From WJMT01 sp964624145 (GTDB lineage: Bacteria > Acidobacteriota > Aminicenantia > Aminicenantales > Aminicenantaceae), in assembly GCA_964624145.1 (NCBI GenBank), contig CAZUXT010000001.1:220322-284321 (forward strand): 64,000 nucleotides of DNA. The letters run 5' to 3'. Below are positions 33,236 to 41,761 of this stretch, piece after piece. A program made the translations under genes and the position numbers. The notes under the pieces were generated by a model. That model was given only the letters and a program-made list of their open reading frames with translations, was not told the origin of the DNA and did no database searches. Numbering within the stretch: the first letter of the stretch is position 1; the number at the start of each line of letters is the position of its first letter.

Positions 33236-34971
33236 TATTTCACCTCCCTGTCATTTACTGTGACCCTCAGGACTTCTTCCACTGAGGTAATGCCTTTTTT
33301 TATCTTATAAAGCCCGCTCTGCCTCAATGTCAGCATCCCCTGTTTAATGGCTGTTTTCTTTACATCCTTTGAATGAGCTTTTGATAAAATCAGTTCTTTG
33401 ATCTCTTCAGTCACTTCCAACACTTCAAAAAGGGCGGTTCTTCCTTTATATCCCGTGCCATGACATGAGTTGCATCCCTTGGGTTTGTAAACCTTGACTT
33501 TCTTAGCCTGTTCCGGGCTGAATCCTATATCCTCTAAGGCATCGGGAGTCAGTTTGTGTTCCTCGCGGCAGTTTTTACACAGCTTTCTCACCAGTCTCTG
33601 CGCCGCAATAAGCCGGACCGAATCAGCGATCAAAAAGGGTTCCACGTTCATATTGATAAGCCTGGTTACGGTACTGGCCGCATCATTGGTGTGAATTGTA
33701 GAAAAAACAAGGTGTCCGGTCAGTGCGGCCTTAATGGCAATATCCACTGTATCAAAGTCACGCATTTCCCCGACAAGCATGATATCAGGGTCCTGTCTTA
33801 AAAAGTTCCTTAAAATGGTTGAAAATCGAAGCCCGATTTTCTCTTTAATATTAACCTGATTGATACCTTCCAGATAAAATTCCACAGGGTCCTCAGCCGT
33901 CATGATATTTGTATCTACGGAATTCAGGTTTGAAATGGCTGAATACAAAGTGTTTGTCTTCCCGCTTCCCGTGGGTCCGGTCACCAGTATGATTCCCCAG
34001 GGTGAGCCTATGGCTTTCTGAAACACTTCCAGAGACTGCTTTTCAAATCCGAGGTCTGTAAGATCCAGCCTCAGCATTCCTTTATCAAGAATACGCACCA
34101 CGACCTTTTCTCCGAAAATAGCGGGGACACTGGAGACCCTCATATCAACATCCTTCTTGTTTCCGTTTTCCAGCTTCACACGGACTTTGATTCTTCCATC
34201 CTGGGGCAGGCGCTTCTCAGCGATGTCCATATTTGAAAGAATTTTAACCCTTGATATCACCGGATTCTTGAATTTCATCGCCAGATTCATCATTTCATAC
34301 AGAGTCCCATCAAGCCGGTATCTCACACGGAATGCTTTCTCGTAGGGCTCAAAATGGATATCACTGGCCCCTTTCTTTATGGAATCAATAAACACAGTGT
34401 TCACAAGTGTGATGATGGGTGCTTCTTCAGTGGATTTCGTCAGCTCTTCAATATCATAGTCTTCCTCTTCTTCCTCGATTATGTTCACACTCGTATCTTC
34501 AGCCTGTTCTATCTCATCCACGATCTGTTTGACTCTCAAGGAATCAGACGATCCGTAATATTTCTCGATGGAGTTCACAATCCCTGATTCAGAAGCAATC
34601 ACAGGCTGTATACTCAATCCGGTCCTGAATCTTATATCTTCGATGACATCAAGGTCAGTGGGATCCACCATGGCAAGCGTCAAAAAAGAACGGATGCGGT
34701 GTATAGGCATGATCAGATATTTCTGCGCGATCTCTATGGGTATGAGATTTATGACATCCGGATAGACTTCAAACTGATCAAGATTTATATAAGGGTATCC
34801 GAGCTGACGGCTCAATGCCTGAGCCATTTCCTCTTCAGAAACAAGGCCCAGACTGATTATAGCGCTTCCCATTGCGACATCGTTTTGTTTCTTATATTCC
34901 TCCGCAGACTTCAACTGTTCTGAATTAAGAAGTTTTTCCTTTAAAAGCAGTTCGCCTAAGTTAGATCCCAT
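33235..34971 (-). CDS. pilB: Type IV pilus assembly ATPase PilB
   Basis: 578 residues. The N-terminal T2SSE_N-type domain (about 1-150: GELLLKEKLLNSEQLKSAEEYKK, AIIS LG LV..., RQLGYPYINLDQF) is followed by the secretion ATPase core with Walker A GIILVTGPTGSGKTNTLYSA, the Asp box MTAEDPVEF, Walker B DPDIMLVGEMRDFDTVDIAIKAALTGHLVFSTIHTNDA, and the tetracysteine zinc site CKNC...CNSCHGTGYKGR near the C-terminus. It powers pilus extension. First gene of the pilB-T-C-S-R operon. Confidence 0.95.
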   Translation of the reverse strand: MGSNLGELLLKEKLLNSEQLKSAEEYKKQNDVAMGSAIISLGLVSEEEMAQALSRQLGYPYINLDQFEVYPDVINLIPIEIAQKYLIMPIHRIRSFLTLAMVDPTDLDVIEDIRFRTGLSIQPVIASESGIVNSIEKYYGSSDSLRVKQIVDEIEQAEDTSVNIIEEEEEDYDIEELTKSTEEAPIITLVNTVFIDSIKKGASDIHFEPYEKAFRVRYRLDGTLYEMMNLAMKFKNPVISRVKILSNMDIAEKRLPQDGRIKVRVKLENGNKKDVDMRVSSVPAIFGEKVVVRILDKGMLRLDLTDLGFEKQSLEVFQKAIGSPWGIILVTGPTGSGKTNTLYSAISNLNSVDTNIMTAEDPVEFYLEGINQVNIKEKIGLRFSTILRNFLRQDPDIMLVGEMRDFDTVDIAIKAALTGHLVFSTIHTNDAASTVTRLINMNVEPFLIADSVRLIAAQRLVRKLCKNCREEHKLTPDALEDIGFSPEQAKKVKVYKPKGCNSCHGTGYKGRTALFEVLEVTEEIKELILSKAHSKDVKKTAIKQGMLTLRQSGLYKIKKGITSVEEVLRVTVNDREVK

Positions 34972-34986
34972 CTTGATTGTCTTCCT

Positions 34987-35015
34987 AAATTAAATAATTT
35001 AACATTTTTTGTCAA
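34987..35015 (-). promoter_or_regulatory. Promoter of the pilB operon
   Basis: On the minus strand TTGACA (35010-35015), a 17-base spacer, TAATTT (34987-34992). The start point would fall about 10 bases before the pilB ATG, so the AGGAAG that looks like an SD would be only partly transcribed. Confidence 0.6.
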
Positions 35016-35074
35016 CAACTTTTCCATAATACTGAGACGGATTCCTCCTCCGTGATTTCTCTTTTGCACTCATT

Positions 35075-35257
35075 TTAAACCATTTTTCCAAAAAAGTCTT
35101 GTATATACTCGCAGATAACGGCCCTTCCGTCAATCACCATGCAGGGGGATTCCAAAGGTGATTTTTGTGTTGTCTTTATCACCCAAAGGGGTGAAATCAG
35201 TCTTTCTCCAGCTAATCCGAATTGTTCGTAAACCAATGATAACAACACCGAAATCAT
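35075..35257 (-). other. 306-base intergenic stretch with a doubtful 60-codon frame
   Basis: Between pilB and the nucleotidyltransferase gene (34972-35277). An ATG frame of 60 codons exists, but it has no SD and no recognisable product. A neighbouring frame (minus strand, from just after the nucleotidyltransferase stop) reads KKDDFGVVIIGLRTIRISW and onwards for about 50 codons without a start codon. It looks more protein-like, and may be a decayed gene end. Apart from the pilB promoter I see nothing else here. Confidence 0.25.
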
Positions 35258-35277
35258 CTTTTTTTGGGTCGTCCAGG

Positions 35278-36297
35278 TTAATTTTCAGGCGGAAAGCCCG
35301 AAGTCGCCCTCAGAAAAGCTTTTTCGATAATATCGTATACCAGTTTATCATAGGAAGGAGCAAACTTTCTTATGCGGTCCGGAGTCAGCCTTTCTCCCAG
35401 CAGCTTATCTTCGGTTTTCAATGTATAAAAGTAATTGACAACAGCCCTGGCAAAAATATCCTCCAACGGCTCCAAATTTTTATAGAGTTTTGCGGCCTCC
35501 TCTTTTAACCCGGACACATTTTGTTCTGACAAACGAACGCATTTTTTCACATCAAGAGAGGGATATATGAGATTTCTGGCGATAAAGGCCTGACGGAGTG
35601 TCTCTTTGGCTTCATCGATCTCAAACTCAGAATAAAGGGAAGTCCTCTTTGTTGGAACGGGCAGATACCTTTCAATTTCCCTGAACACTTCTTTTTTTCT
35701 TTTCCCTCCGTATATCCAGCCAACATAAGGGATCAGTATTCCGCTTTTTAAGAACTTCGACTTTTTTTCCCTTATTTTTGTCCCAAAATAAAGGTCCTGA
35801 TAAGAGTCTCTTTCTTTTTGCTCGTAACTCCTGATAAAAAGCTCCAGCCCGTACATGTACTTGTTCATAATGGCAGGGATCATATTAAGGTCTAAAAAAG
35901 TAATAGGCTCTACTTTTAGCCCGCCTTCCATTTTGCCCTCACACATTCTGAAAACGGGATCCTTTTTTTTTAACATTTTTCGTGAATATTCCAGGATTCT
36001 CTGTTTCTGTTTGTTTTCAAGGTCATCCACGATAAACAGGACGTCGACATCGTCTCCCTCGATCGGGATTCCCCTGAGCCAGCTTCCTCTCAAATTAATG
36101 GAGATAAAATGGCTTCCATACTCCCGATGCATTCTTTCCCCGATTTCCCTGAGCGCATCCTCAAGCTTATCGAAAAGGCCAATTTTCCGGTAGCAGTTTC
36201 TGGGATCAAAAAAGGGAAACCTGTAGTACTTGCAGGACTTTAGATAGAACCTGATCTGATCGTCATTTATTGTTTTTTTCAGTTCAAATCCACTCAT
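35278..36297 (-). CDS. Pol-beta superfamily nucleotidyltransferase, archaeal CCA-adding-like
   Basis: 339 residues. The only clear motif is the nucleotidyltransferase active site LRGSWLRGIPIEGDDVDVLFIV (about 69-90): GS followed by an Asp-x-Asp pair (DDVDV). A later VEPITFLDLN could supply the third carboxylate, with Glu in place of Asp. The layout (GSxxxG-IP-DxDVL) recalls archaeal class I CCA-adding enzymes and related stand-alone transferases rather than bacterial PcnB/Cca. The C-terminal 150 residues are Lys-rich and helical. The stated substrate class is inference. It lies next to the AbiE-type pair but is not clearly in its operon (61-base gap), and it may belong to the same accessory patch. 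Confidence 0.6.
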   Translation of the reverse strand: MSGFELKKTINDDQIRFYLKSCKYYRFPFFDPRNCYRKIGLFDKLEDALREIGERMHREYGSHFISINLRGSWLRGIPIEGDDVDVLFIVDDLENKQKQRILEYSRKMLKKKDPVFRMCEGKMEGGLKVEPITFLDLNMIPAIMNKYMYGLELFIRSYEQKERDSYQDLYFGTKIREKKSKFLKSGILIPYVGWIYGGKRKKEVFREIERYLPVPTKRTSLYSEFEIDEAKETLRQAFIARNLIYPSLDVKKCVRLSEQNVSGLKEEAAKLYKNLEPLEDIFARAVVNYFYTLKTEDKLLGERLTPDRIRKFAPSYDKLVYDIIEKAFLRATSGFPPEN

Positions 36298-36358
36298 GGA
36301 GTTTCCCTGTTTTCAAAATATTATCATCATTTTTCCCTTTTAAATCAAATTGATATAA

Positions 36359-37222
36359 CTAAATCCCTTCCAAAATGCCTCTCTTTAATTCTTCCAAAAG
36401 GCCTAGCAATCTATTAAAATCTGCCTCTATAAATATATTACTAGTATACATATCTACGACAAGATTGGATTTCTCTTGCTTCTGTGTTTCTCTATCTAAA
36501 ATTTCTAATAATCTATCTTTGATGTCTGGAGTTAAAATTGTTGCAATATCACGACCTAATAATCTCACTCCTGCATCAAAATAGTCGAAATTCTCTAAAT
36601 CCAGCAAATCAGAGTGTTCATTAATAATTCTATCTGTATTTCCAGCATCTGTATAATGACGCATAATGAGAGTTAAGTCGCTTGCATCCTTTTTTCGATT
36701 CGGATATACATCATTCCAAGATATTATTTTCATAACAGCTAAACCTGCTAAAGTTACAGCTTTTATTTCAAGTATAGGGTCATCTCTGAGTCTAAGAAGT
36801 TGTGAATTTACAAATGCTTCTTCAAATCCAATAATATGCATTACAATTTCATCATCATGCGGCCACCTTATATTTCCCGATTTATCAGCAATAGGGCCAA
36901 ATGGGATTAAATCGACTTTTAAACTGTTTTGAAATATAAGCCTCTGGAACTCTTTGGCCTCTTTAAACTCACCAGTCCGAACTAATCCCTCTTTAAGCTT
37001 ACTGTACTGAATCCAACCTGGAATCCTCACTCCAACATCAATATCAAGAGTGGCCCTGTAAGGTCTAATATTATGGCCTTTTGCTAGTATTAAATCTCTA
37101 GCCATAGCTCCTACAAGAAAGAAAGGAATATCTTCTGAATCTGCAATATAAGCAATTCCTTCAAGAGCAGCTAATATATTACTTTCAATCTTCCCTGAAA
37201 TATTTAGAAAGTTCTTTCTCAT
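36359..37222 (-). CDS. AbiEii-family nucleotidyltransferase toxin
   Basis: 287 residues from the ATG at 37220-37222, preferred because AAGGATT lies 6 bases upstream; an upstream TTG would add 7 residues. The N-terminal third holds the nucleotidyltransferase core: IPFFLVGAMARDLIL, then RATLDIDVGVRIPGW with the Asp-x-Asp pair, and the third acid in LKVDLIPFGP. Later stretches include LAGLAVMKIISWNDVYPNRKKDASDL, a lysine/Asp pattern shared with AbiEii/type IV toxins. It overlaps the antitoxin gene by 38 bases. AbiEii proteins inactivate tRNAs or other targets when not held by AbiEi. Visibly A/T-richer than the flanking housekeeping genes, suggesting transfer. Confidence 0.8.
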   Translation of the reverse strand: MRKNFLNISGKIESNILAALEGIAYIADSEDIPFFLVGAMARDLILAKGHNIRPYRATLDIDVGVRIPGWIQYSKLKEGLVRTGEFKEAKEFQRLIFQNSLKVDLIPFGPIADKSGNIRWPHDDEIVMHIIGFEEAFVNSQLLRLRDDPILEIKAVTLAGLAVMKIISWNDVYPNRKKDASDLTLIMRHYTDAGNTDRIINEHSDLLDLENFDYFDAGVRLLGRDIATILTPDIKDRLLEILDRETQKQEKSNLVVDMYTSNIFIEADFNRLLGLLEELKRGILEGI

Positions 37223-38234
37223 AAATAATCCTTGCCGTTTCAATATTTCTAGTATCCCCAGTGGCCATTAGGTCTGTATAAATGAGTAAAGGAGGAACCA
37301 AATTGTTATATAAAGGATCCTGTCCAAATTCCCAGAATCTTTCCAAAATCTCTATATCTCCATTTTCATCCTTTATTAATTTGTTTTTTAACAAAAATCT
37401 GGCAATTGGTCTTTTTGCATAAACCGTAATAATCTGAGGTTTTAAATATTCAGTCAGTATATTTGCGGCTACTTCACCACCCCATAAAGCATCCGCTTCT
37501 TTCAAATTTGCATTCTCCCACCAATACTGATTGTCAGCCTTGAAACGACCAATCATTTTTTTTCGCTGTAGTTGCTCAGGATATGCAGTCACCCACTTGT
37601 TCAATAAATCTTTCTTTCGAACCAATTGCCTCCTTCGCACACCTGTATCAATAAGATAACCCGTTTTTTTTAAGTCATCCATAATCTCAACAACCGTCCC
37701 CAAGGCTACATCTGCCTTATTTGCGATATCCCTGTAAGGTTTATTTTCTAATCCAGGATTGCACAAAAGTGCGAAAATTACCTGCAGCCCTGTTGGTCTA
37801 AAAGTACGTGCTGGTTGGTCTATTTTCTCAGGTCTATTGCCCTTTAAATAGATATACAATGGAGGTTCATTAATATATGCATTCCCAACTGTGTCAATGA
37901 AGGAAACATCCATTTTTTTAAGTTCATCTGCAATTTGAGGATTTATGTACTTAGCAACAAGCATTCCTTTCTCATTTTGTTGCAGCCGATGGATTTGATG
38001 TATCACAACACCCAATATCGCTCGTGTTACTATATTTTTGATTTCAACTGCAAAATAATAGTCTAAGTCATTCCACTCAATTTTAACTACTGCATCTTTA
38101 TAGTATTGTACATTCAATGCGTTATCTAATGCTTTGACTTCAAAATCAACTACTTCAGCAACAAGTCCAGTGTTTTTGCGTAACTCACCAAGTGCATCAT
38201 TCAAGATTCTTTTTTCTTTGCTTTCAATAATCAT
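37185..38234 (-). CDS. AbiEi-family antitoxin / winged-helix regulator
   Basis: 349 residues. An N-terminal region (about 1-125) recalls restriction-endonuclease-like folds (YFAVEIKNIVTRAILGVVIHQI). It is followed by a winged helix-turn-helix (about 140-215: TFRPTGLQVIFALLCNPG, YRDIANKADVALGTVVEIMDDLKKTGYLID) and a C-terminal domain with LWGGEVAANILTEYL, a pattern typical of type IV AbiEi-type antitoxins. The gene precedes and overlaps the toxin, the normal order for such pairs. An array of TGTTCA/TGAACA sites sits upstream of its start, as expected for autorepression through the helix-turn-helix. A/T-rich codon use. Confidence 0.8.
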   Translation of the reverse strand: MIIESKEKRILNDALGELRKNTGLVAEVVDFEVKALDNALNVQYYKDAVVKIEWNDLDYYFAVEIKNIVTRAILGVVIHQIHRLQQNEKGMLVAKYINPQIADELKKMDVSFIDTVGNAYINEPPLYIYLKGNRPEKIDQPARTFRPTGLQVIFALLCNPGLENKPYRDIANKADVALGTVVEIMDDLKKTGYLIDTGVRRRQLVRKKDLLNKWVTAYPEQLQRKKMIGRFKADNQYWWENANLKEADALWGGEVAANILTEYLKPQIITVYAKRPIARFLLKNKLIKDENGDIEILERFWEFGQDPLYNNLVPPLLIYTDLMATGDTRNIETARIIYEKELSKYFRED

Positions 38235-38271
38235 TGATTGTAATACTCCTTATTACGTTCATTTTATTGCT

Positions 38272-38403
38272 ATGTTCATTATTTATGAACATATCAAATA
38301 AATGAACAATAGTCAATAAATATTAAAATAATTTGATATATTTTCATAATTGTTCATTTTTTTTATTTGTTCATTATTTGTGAACATTACATTTTTCTGA
38401 ACA
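38272..38403. promoter_or_regulatory. Operator array of TGTTCA/TGAACA sites
   Basis: Seven half-sites in 132 bases: TGTTCA at 38273, 38351 and 38368; TGAACA at 38286, 38303, 38381 and 38398. Two pairs form inverted repeats with the same 13-base offset: 38272-38292 (arms ATGTTCAT/ATGAACAT, perfect) and 38368-38386. The array fills the space between the antitoxin gene and tRNA-Arg. It probably holds the AbiE promoter and the antitoxin binding sites. Confidence 0.7.
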
Positions 38404-38509
38404 TGTGGTTGAGATTTACCCTTCTTTTACTATTTCCGGCTTAAAAGAAATCAAAACAACTAAGGCTATATTCTACTATGAGAGAAACTGTTTAAAATAA
38501 AGGATTTAA

Positions 38510-38586
38510 TGGCGCGCCTGGGAGGACTCGAACCCCCGACCCGCTGCTTAGAAGGCAGCTGCTCTATCCTTCTGAGCTACAGGCGC
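38510..38586 (-). tRNA. tRNA-Arg (anticodon TCT)
   Basis: Seven-base acceptor stem GCGCCTG/CAGGCGC, D-arm with GCTCAGAAGGATAGAGC, anticodon stem GCTGC/GCAGC with loop CTTCTAA (anticodon TCT), T-arm GGGGG-TTCGAGT-CCTCC, discriminator G. The CCA end is encoded in the DNA (38512-38510). Confidence 0.95.
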
Positions 38587-38656
38587 GCATGAGCTCTCTC
38601 TAAACACACGCGACAGGCTCTATGCTATCTTGAGACCTCTCATCATGCATGTACAA

Positions 38657-38732
38657 TCGGGGAGATCGGATTTGAACCGACGACCTCCTGCTCCCAAGGC
38701 AGGCGCGCTAAACCAAGCTGCGCTACTCCCCG
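38657..38732 (-). tRNA. tRNA-Pro (anticodon TGG)
   Basis: Acceptor stem CGGGGAG/CTCCCCG, D-arm AGCGCAGCTTGGTTTAGCGCG, anticodon stem CCTGC/GCAGG with loop CTTGGGA (anticodon TGG), T-arm GTCGG-TTCAAAT-CCGAT, discriminator A. CCA is not encoded. It lies 70 bases upstream of tRNA-Arg on the same strand and is probably co-transcribed with it. Confidence 0.95.
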
Positions 38733-38764
38733 AGATCCTTCACAAAAGATTTACAAGTTAAAAT

Positions 38765-38793
38765 ATTATCGTATAAAGACCAATGAGATTCAA
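38765..38793 (-). promoter_or_regulatory. Promoter for the tRNA pair
   Basis: On the minus strand TTGAAT (38788-38793), 17 bases, GATAAT (38765-38770). The -35 box overlaps the mutL stop codon. Start point about 38758, some 26 bases before tRNA-Pro. Confidence 0.5.
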
Positions 38794-40517
38794 CTCTTTT
38801 TTCTCCCCAATCCCCTCTCTATCTCTGATTTGCTTATCCTTAGTGTGATGGGCCTTCCGTGGGGGCACACACCCGGATTAGATGTTTTGAAAAGGCTTTC
38901 CACAAGATAGCTCATCATATCCATGGAAAGAGGCTTCCCGGCCTTTATCGCGCTTTTACAGGCCAGTGTCGCAAGTATCTTATCCTTTCGGCTCTTGATG
39001 TCTCCTTTGGCTTCTCCCGGCTCACCTGTATCTTCCAAAAGAGACAAGAACACTTCCTCTGCTTCTTCCTGATTGAATATATCCGGATATTCTTTGAGCG
39101 CATAGGAGCGGCCGCCCATGGGATCCACGCCAAATCCAGCCTCCTCCAAAACACCTCTGTTCTCTTTAAAATTGAGCTCCTGGGACGGGGAAAATTCGAT
39201 TATTCTAGGAGTGACAGACATTTTTCGCGGCATCTTTCGCTGTCTGTCGAGATCCTTATATTTATCAAACAAAACTCTTTCATGCGCATTATGCTGATCT
39301 ATCACAAGAAGACCTTTTTCATCAACCGCAATGATGTAAAAATATAGATACTGGCCTAAAACCTGAGGCCCTGTTTTCTCTTCCTTACCCCATGGAACAA
39401 AAAGCTCTCTGGCATAGGGGTGCCTCTCCCTTCCGGTATCAGGAGAGAAAGATGTATCTCCATGAGAAGGCCTGCTGAAAGATGCTTCCTTCCTGTTTTT
39501 CGGAGCCCGGACCTCTTTGACCCCCATCTCTTTGAGAAGAGCTTCCTGCACTGTTCTGTATATGAATTGAAAAATCCGTTTTGGATCTATAAATCTGACC
39601 TCTGTCTTTGTGGGGTGTATGTTGACATCGACCTCGGAAGGAGGAACGTCTAAGAAAATATAGGCCTCCGGAAACTGTCCCTTTTCCAGAAAAGTACTGT
39701 AGGCCTGGTTGACGGCTGCCTGTAACGGCCTGTCCTTTATAGGACGGCTGTTAAGCCAGAACATTTGATACCTGCGGTCTTTCCTTCCGGAGGGAGGAAT
39801 GGAGGCATATCCGGATAAACGAAAAGGCCCCTGCTCTGCCTCTAAGGGCAGCAAATTGTCCAACCTGTCTTTTCCGAAAACCTGATATATCCTTTCCCTC
39901 AGGCTGCTGACCGGAGAATAAGAAAACAATGACCTTTCTCCATGTTTTAACGAGAACCTCACTTCCGGATAGGCCAAGACAATGGTCGTGACATATGTGA
40001 CAATTCGTGACAGCTCGGCTCTTTCGGAGGCAAGAAACTTTTTTCGAACAGGAAGATTAAAAAACAGGTCTTTGACTTCAAGGGACGTGCCTTTTGGAAA
40101 AGCTGTTTCTCTGATACTCAACAGCTTTTCTCCCTGTTTTTCTATGGAGACACCTCTCTGGCTCTTTCCTTCATAAGTCTTTAAAACGACCTTGGATACA
40201 GCTGAAATGCTGGACAGGGCTTCCCCGCGGAATCCTAAAGTTTTTATCCTGTTTAAATCTTCAGCCTCTCTTATCTTGCTGGTGGTGTGGCTGTCAAAGC
40301 ATATCTCAGCATCAGCAGGGCTCATTCCCATCCCGTTATCCGTGACCCGGATAAGGGCTTTTCCTCCTCCGGCAAATTCTATTTTTATGCTGGTGGCACC
40401 TGCATCCAGAGAGTTCTCCACAAGTTCCTTAACCACAGAAGAAGGCCTTTCAATGACCTCGCCGGCGGCGATTTTTTGAAAAACCCTCTCTGGAAGTCTT
40501 CTGATAATCCCGCTCAT
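38790..40517 (-). CDS. mutL: DNA mismatch repair protein MutL
   Basis: 575 residues. The N-terminal GHKL ATPase has IAAGEVIERPSSVVKELVENSLDAGAT (motif I), RVTDNGMGM (motif II) and TLGFRGEALSSISAVS with the ATP lid. The transducer domain is VNIHPTKTEVRFID. The C-terminal dimerisation domain carries VIDQHNAHERVLFD, a DQHA(x)2E(x)4E-type site with Asp replacing the last Glu, plus ACKSAIKAGKP and CPHGRP. These C-terminal metal motifs mark the nicking endonuclease MutL used by bacteria without MutH. Its ATG lies 2 bases after the mtaB stop. Last gene of the rpiB-glyA-purD-purE-mtaB-mutL run. Confidence 0.95.
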   Translation of the reverse strand: MSGIIRRLPERVFQKIAAGEVIERPSSVVKELVENSLDAGATSIKIEFAGGGKALIRVTDNGMGMSPADAEICFDSHTTSKIREAEDLNRIKTLGFRGEALSSISAVSKVVLKTYEGKSQRGVSIEKQGEKLLSIRETAFPKGTSLEVKDLFFNLPVRKKFLASERAELSRIVTYVTTIVLAYPEVRFSLKHGERSLFSYSPVSSLRERIYQVFGKDRLDNLLPLEAEQGPFRLSGYASIPPSGRKDRRYQMFWLNSRPIKDRPLQAAVNQAYSTFLEKGQFPEAYIFLDVPPSEVDVNIHPTKTEVRFIDPKRIFQFIYRTVQEALLKEMGVKEVRAPKNRKEASFSRPSHGDTSFSPDTGRERHPYARELFVPWGKEEKTGPQVLGQYLYFYIIAVDEKGLLVIDQHNAHERVLFDKYKDLDRQRKMPRKMSVTPRIIEFSPSQELNFKENRGVLEEAGFGVDPMGGRSYALKEYPDIFNQEEAEEVFLSLLEDTGEPGEAKGDIKSRKDKILATLACKSAIKAGKPLSMDMMSYLVESLFKTSNPGVCPHGRPITLRISKSEIERGLGRKKS

Positions 40518-40519
40518 CG

Positions 40520-41761
40520 TTAGGCAATCATCCCTTCATTTAGCTGGTTTTTCACACTGGTAATCCTTACTCGAACAAGACTTGATCTCCTACAGCCGCT
40601 ACCAGGAACAACAACCTTTAAATAATTGGGGGTCAACACATGAAGGTTCTCATGCTTCTCTTTGATAACAACGCCGTCAAGGACTGCGTTCTCAAACCTT
40701 TTACGGAATTCCAGATTCTTTCTCCGGGAAAGTTCCCTTAAAAGCGCACTCCTCTTCTTTTCTGTCTTCGAATCGACTCCCTTTAGCCCGGCGGCGGCGG
40801 TTCCGGGCCGGGGAGAGTAGGAAAAAACATGAAAATAGGTGAGAGGTGATTTTTCCAGAAAAGCATAAAGATGATCAAAGTCCTTTCCGGATTCACCGGG
40901 AAATCCGACAATAATATCTGCTCCCATAGAAGCATCAGGAGATTTCTCTCTTGTGTATTCCAGAACCTCCCTGTATTTTTCTGAGGTGATTTTTCTTCCC
41001 ATTTTTTCGATTATCCGCCCGGATGTGTGCTGGAGAGAGAAATGGAAATGAGGGCATATTTTCTCATTGGAAGCGATAAAATCAATAAACTCTTTATCCA
41101 GGAACCGCGGATCAAGGGAACTCAGGCGGATGTATTTTAAATCTTTGATGGTAACCAGTTCAGACAGTAGCTCCGGAAGAGAGCTTGCTGGTTCCAGATC
41201 CCTGCCGTAGAGACAAAGGTGAATGCCCGTGAGGACTATTTCCTTGTATCCTTTTCGGACCAGGGCTCTCACCCGGCCAGTGATTTTCTCATGTCTCTCG
41301 CTTCGGCTTTGCCCTCTTACCTGCGGAATAATACAGAAAGTGCATTTGAAATCACAACCATCCTGTATCTTAACCGGAGCTCTGGAACGGAAAGGCCTGT
41401 ACTTTACTGGCTCATTCTTTCCATAACTCTCAATGACTTCTTTCTGTAGATCGTCCTTTTCATTATTTAAAAAGACTTTCCAGACTTTAGGGTCCTTCAT
41501 GAACAAAAGCGGGTCTCTCTCGGCAAAACATCCCGTGACTATGATCCGTGCTTTGGGATTCCGGCGCGAGATTTTTCTGACGAAATTCCTCACATCAGCA
41601 TCAGCTCTCTGGGTGATGGTGCAGGAATTGATTATGACAATATCGCTTTGATAACTATCTTCTTTCAGAAGGATCCCGTGACTCTGAAACCGCCCGGCCC
41701 ATTGAAAGGCCTCTGCCTGGTTTGTGCGGCAGCCAAAGCTCTTTATGGAAAATGACCTCAT
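40520..41761 (-). CDS. mtaB: tRNA t6A37 methylthiotransferase MtaB
   Basis: Radical-SAM enzyme that converts t6A37 to ms2t6A37 in tRNAs reading ANN codons. 413 residues. The N-terminal UPF0004 domain binds an auxiliary 4Fe-4S cluster, with cysteines in FGCRTNQAEA, INSCTITQRADADVR and IVTGCFAERD. The radical-SAM CxxxCxxC is DGCDFKCTFCIIPQVRG. The C-terminal TRAM region begins near NAVLDGVVIKEKHEN. GCRTN and CTFCIIP point to MtaB rather than MiaB or RimO. ATGA overlap with purE. Confidence 0.92.
   Translation of the reverse strand: MRSFSIKSFGCRTNQAEAFQWAGRFQSHGILLKEDSYQSDIVIINSCTITQRADADVRNFVRKISRRNPKARIIVTGCFAERDPLLFMKDPKVWKVFLNNEKDDLQKEVIESYGKNEPVKYRPFRSRAPVKIQDGCDFKCTFCIIPQVRGQSRSERHEKITGRVRALVRKGYKEIVLTGIHLCLYGRDLEPASSLPELLSELVTIKDLKYIRLSSLDPRFLDKEFIDFIASNEKICPHFHFSLQHTSGRIIEKMGRKITSEKYREVLEYTREKSPDASMGADIIVGFPGESGKDFDHLYAFLEKSPLTYFHVFSYSPRPGTAAAGLKGVDSKTEKKRSALLRELSRRKNLEFRKRFENAVLDGVVIKEKHENLHVLTPNYLKVVVPGSGCRRSSLVRVRITSVKNQLNEGMIA

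Noticed and set aside
38510..38732. tRNA pair as integration site of a genomic island carrying the AbiE genes
   Set aside because: No integrase, no duplicated tRNA end and no att-like direct repeat can be seen within the patch.
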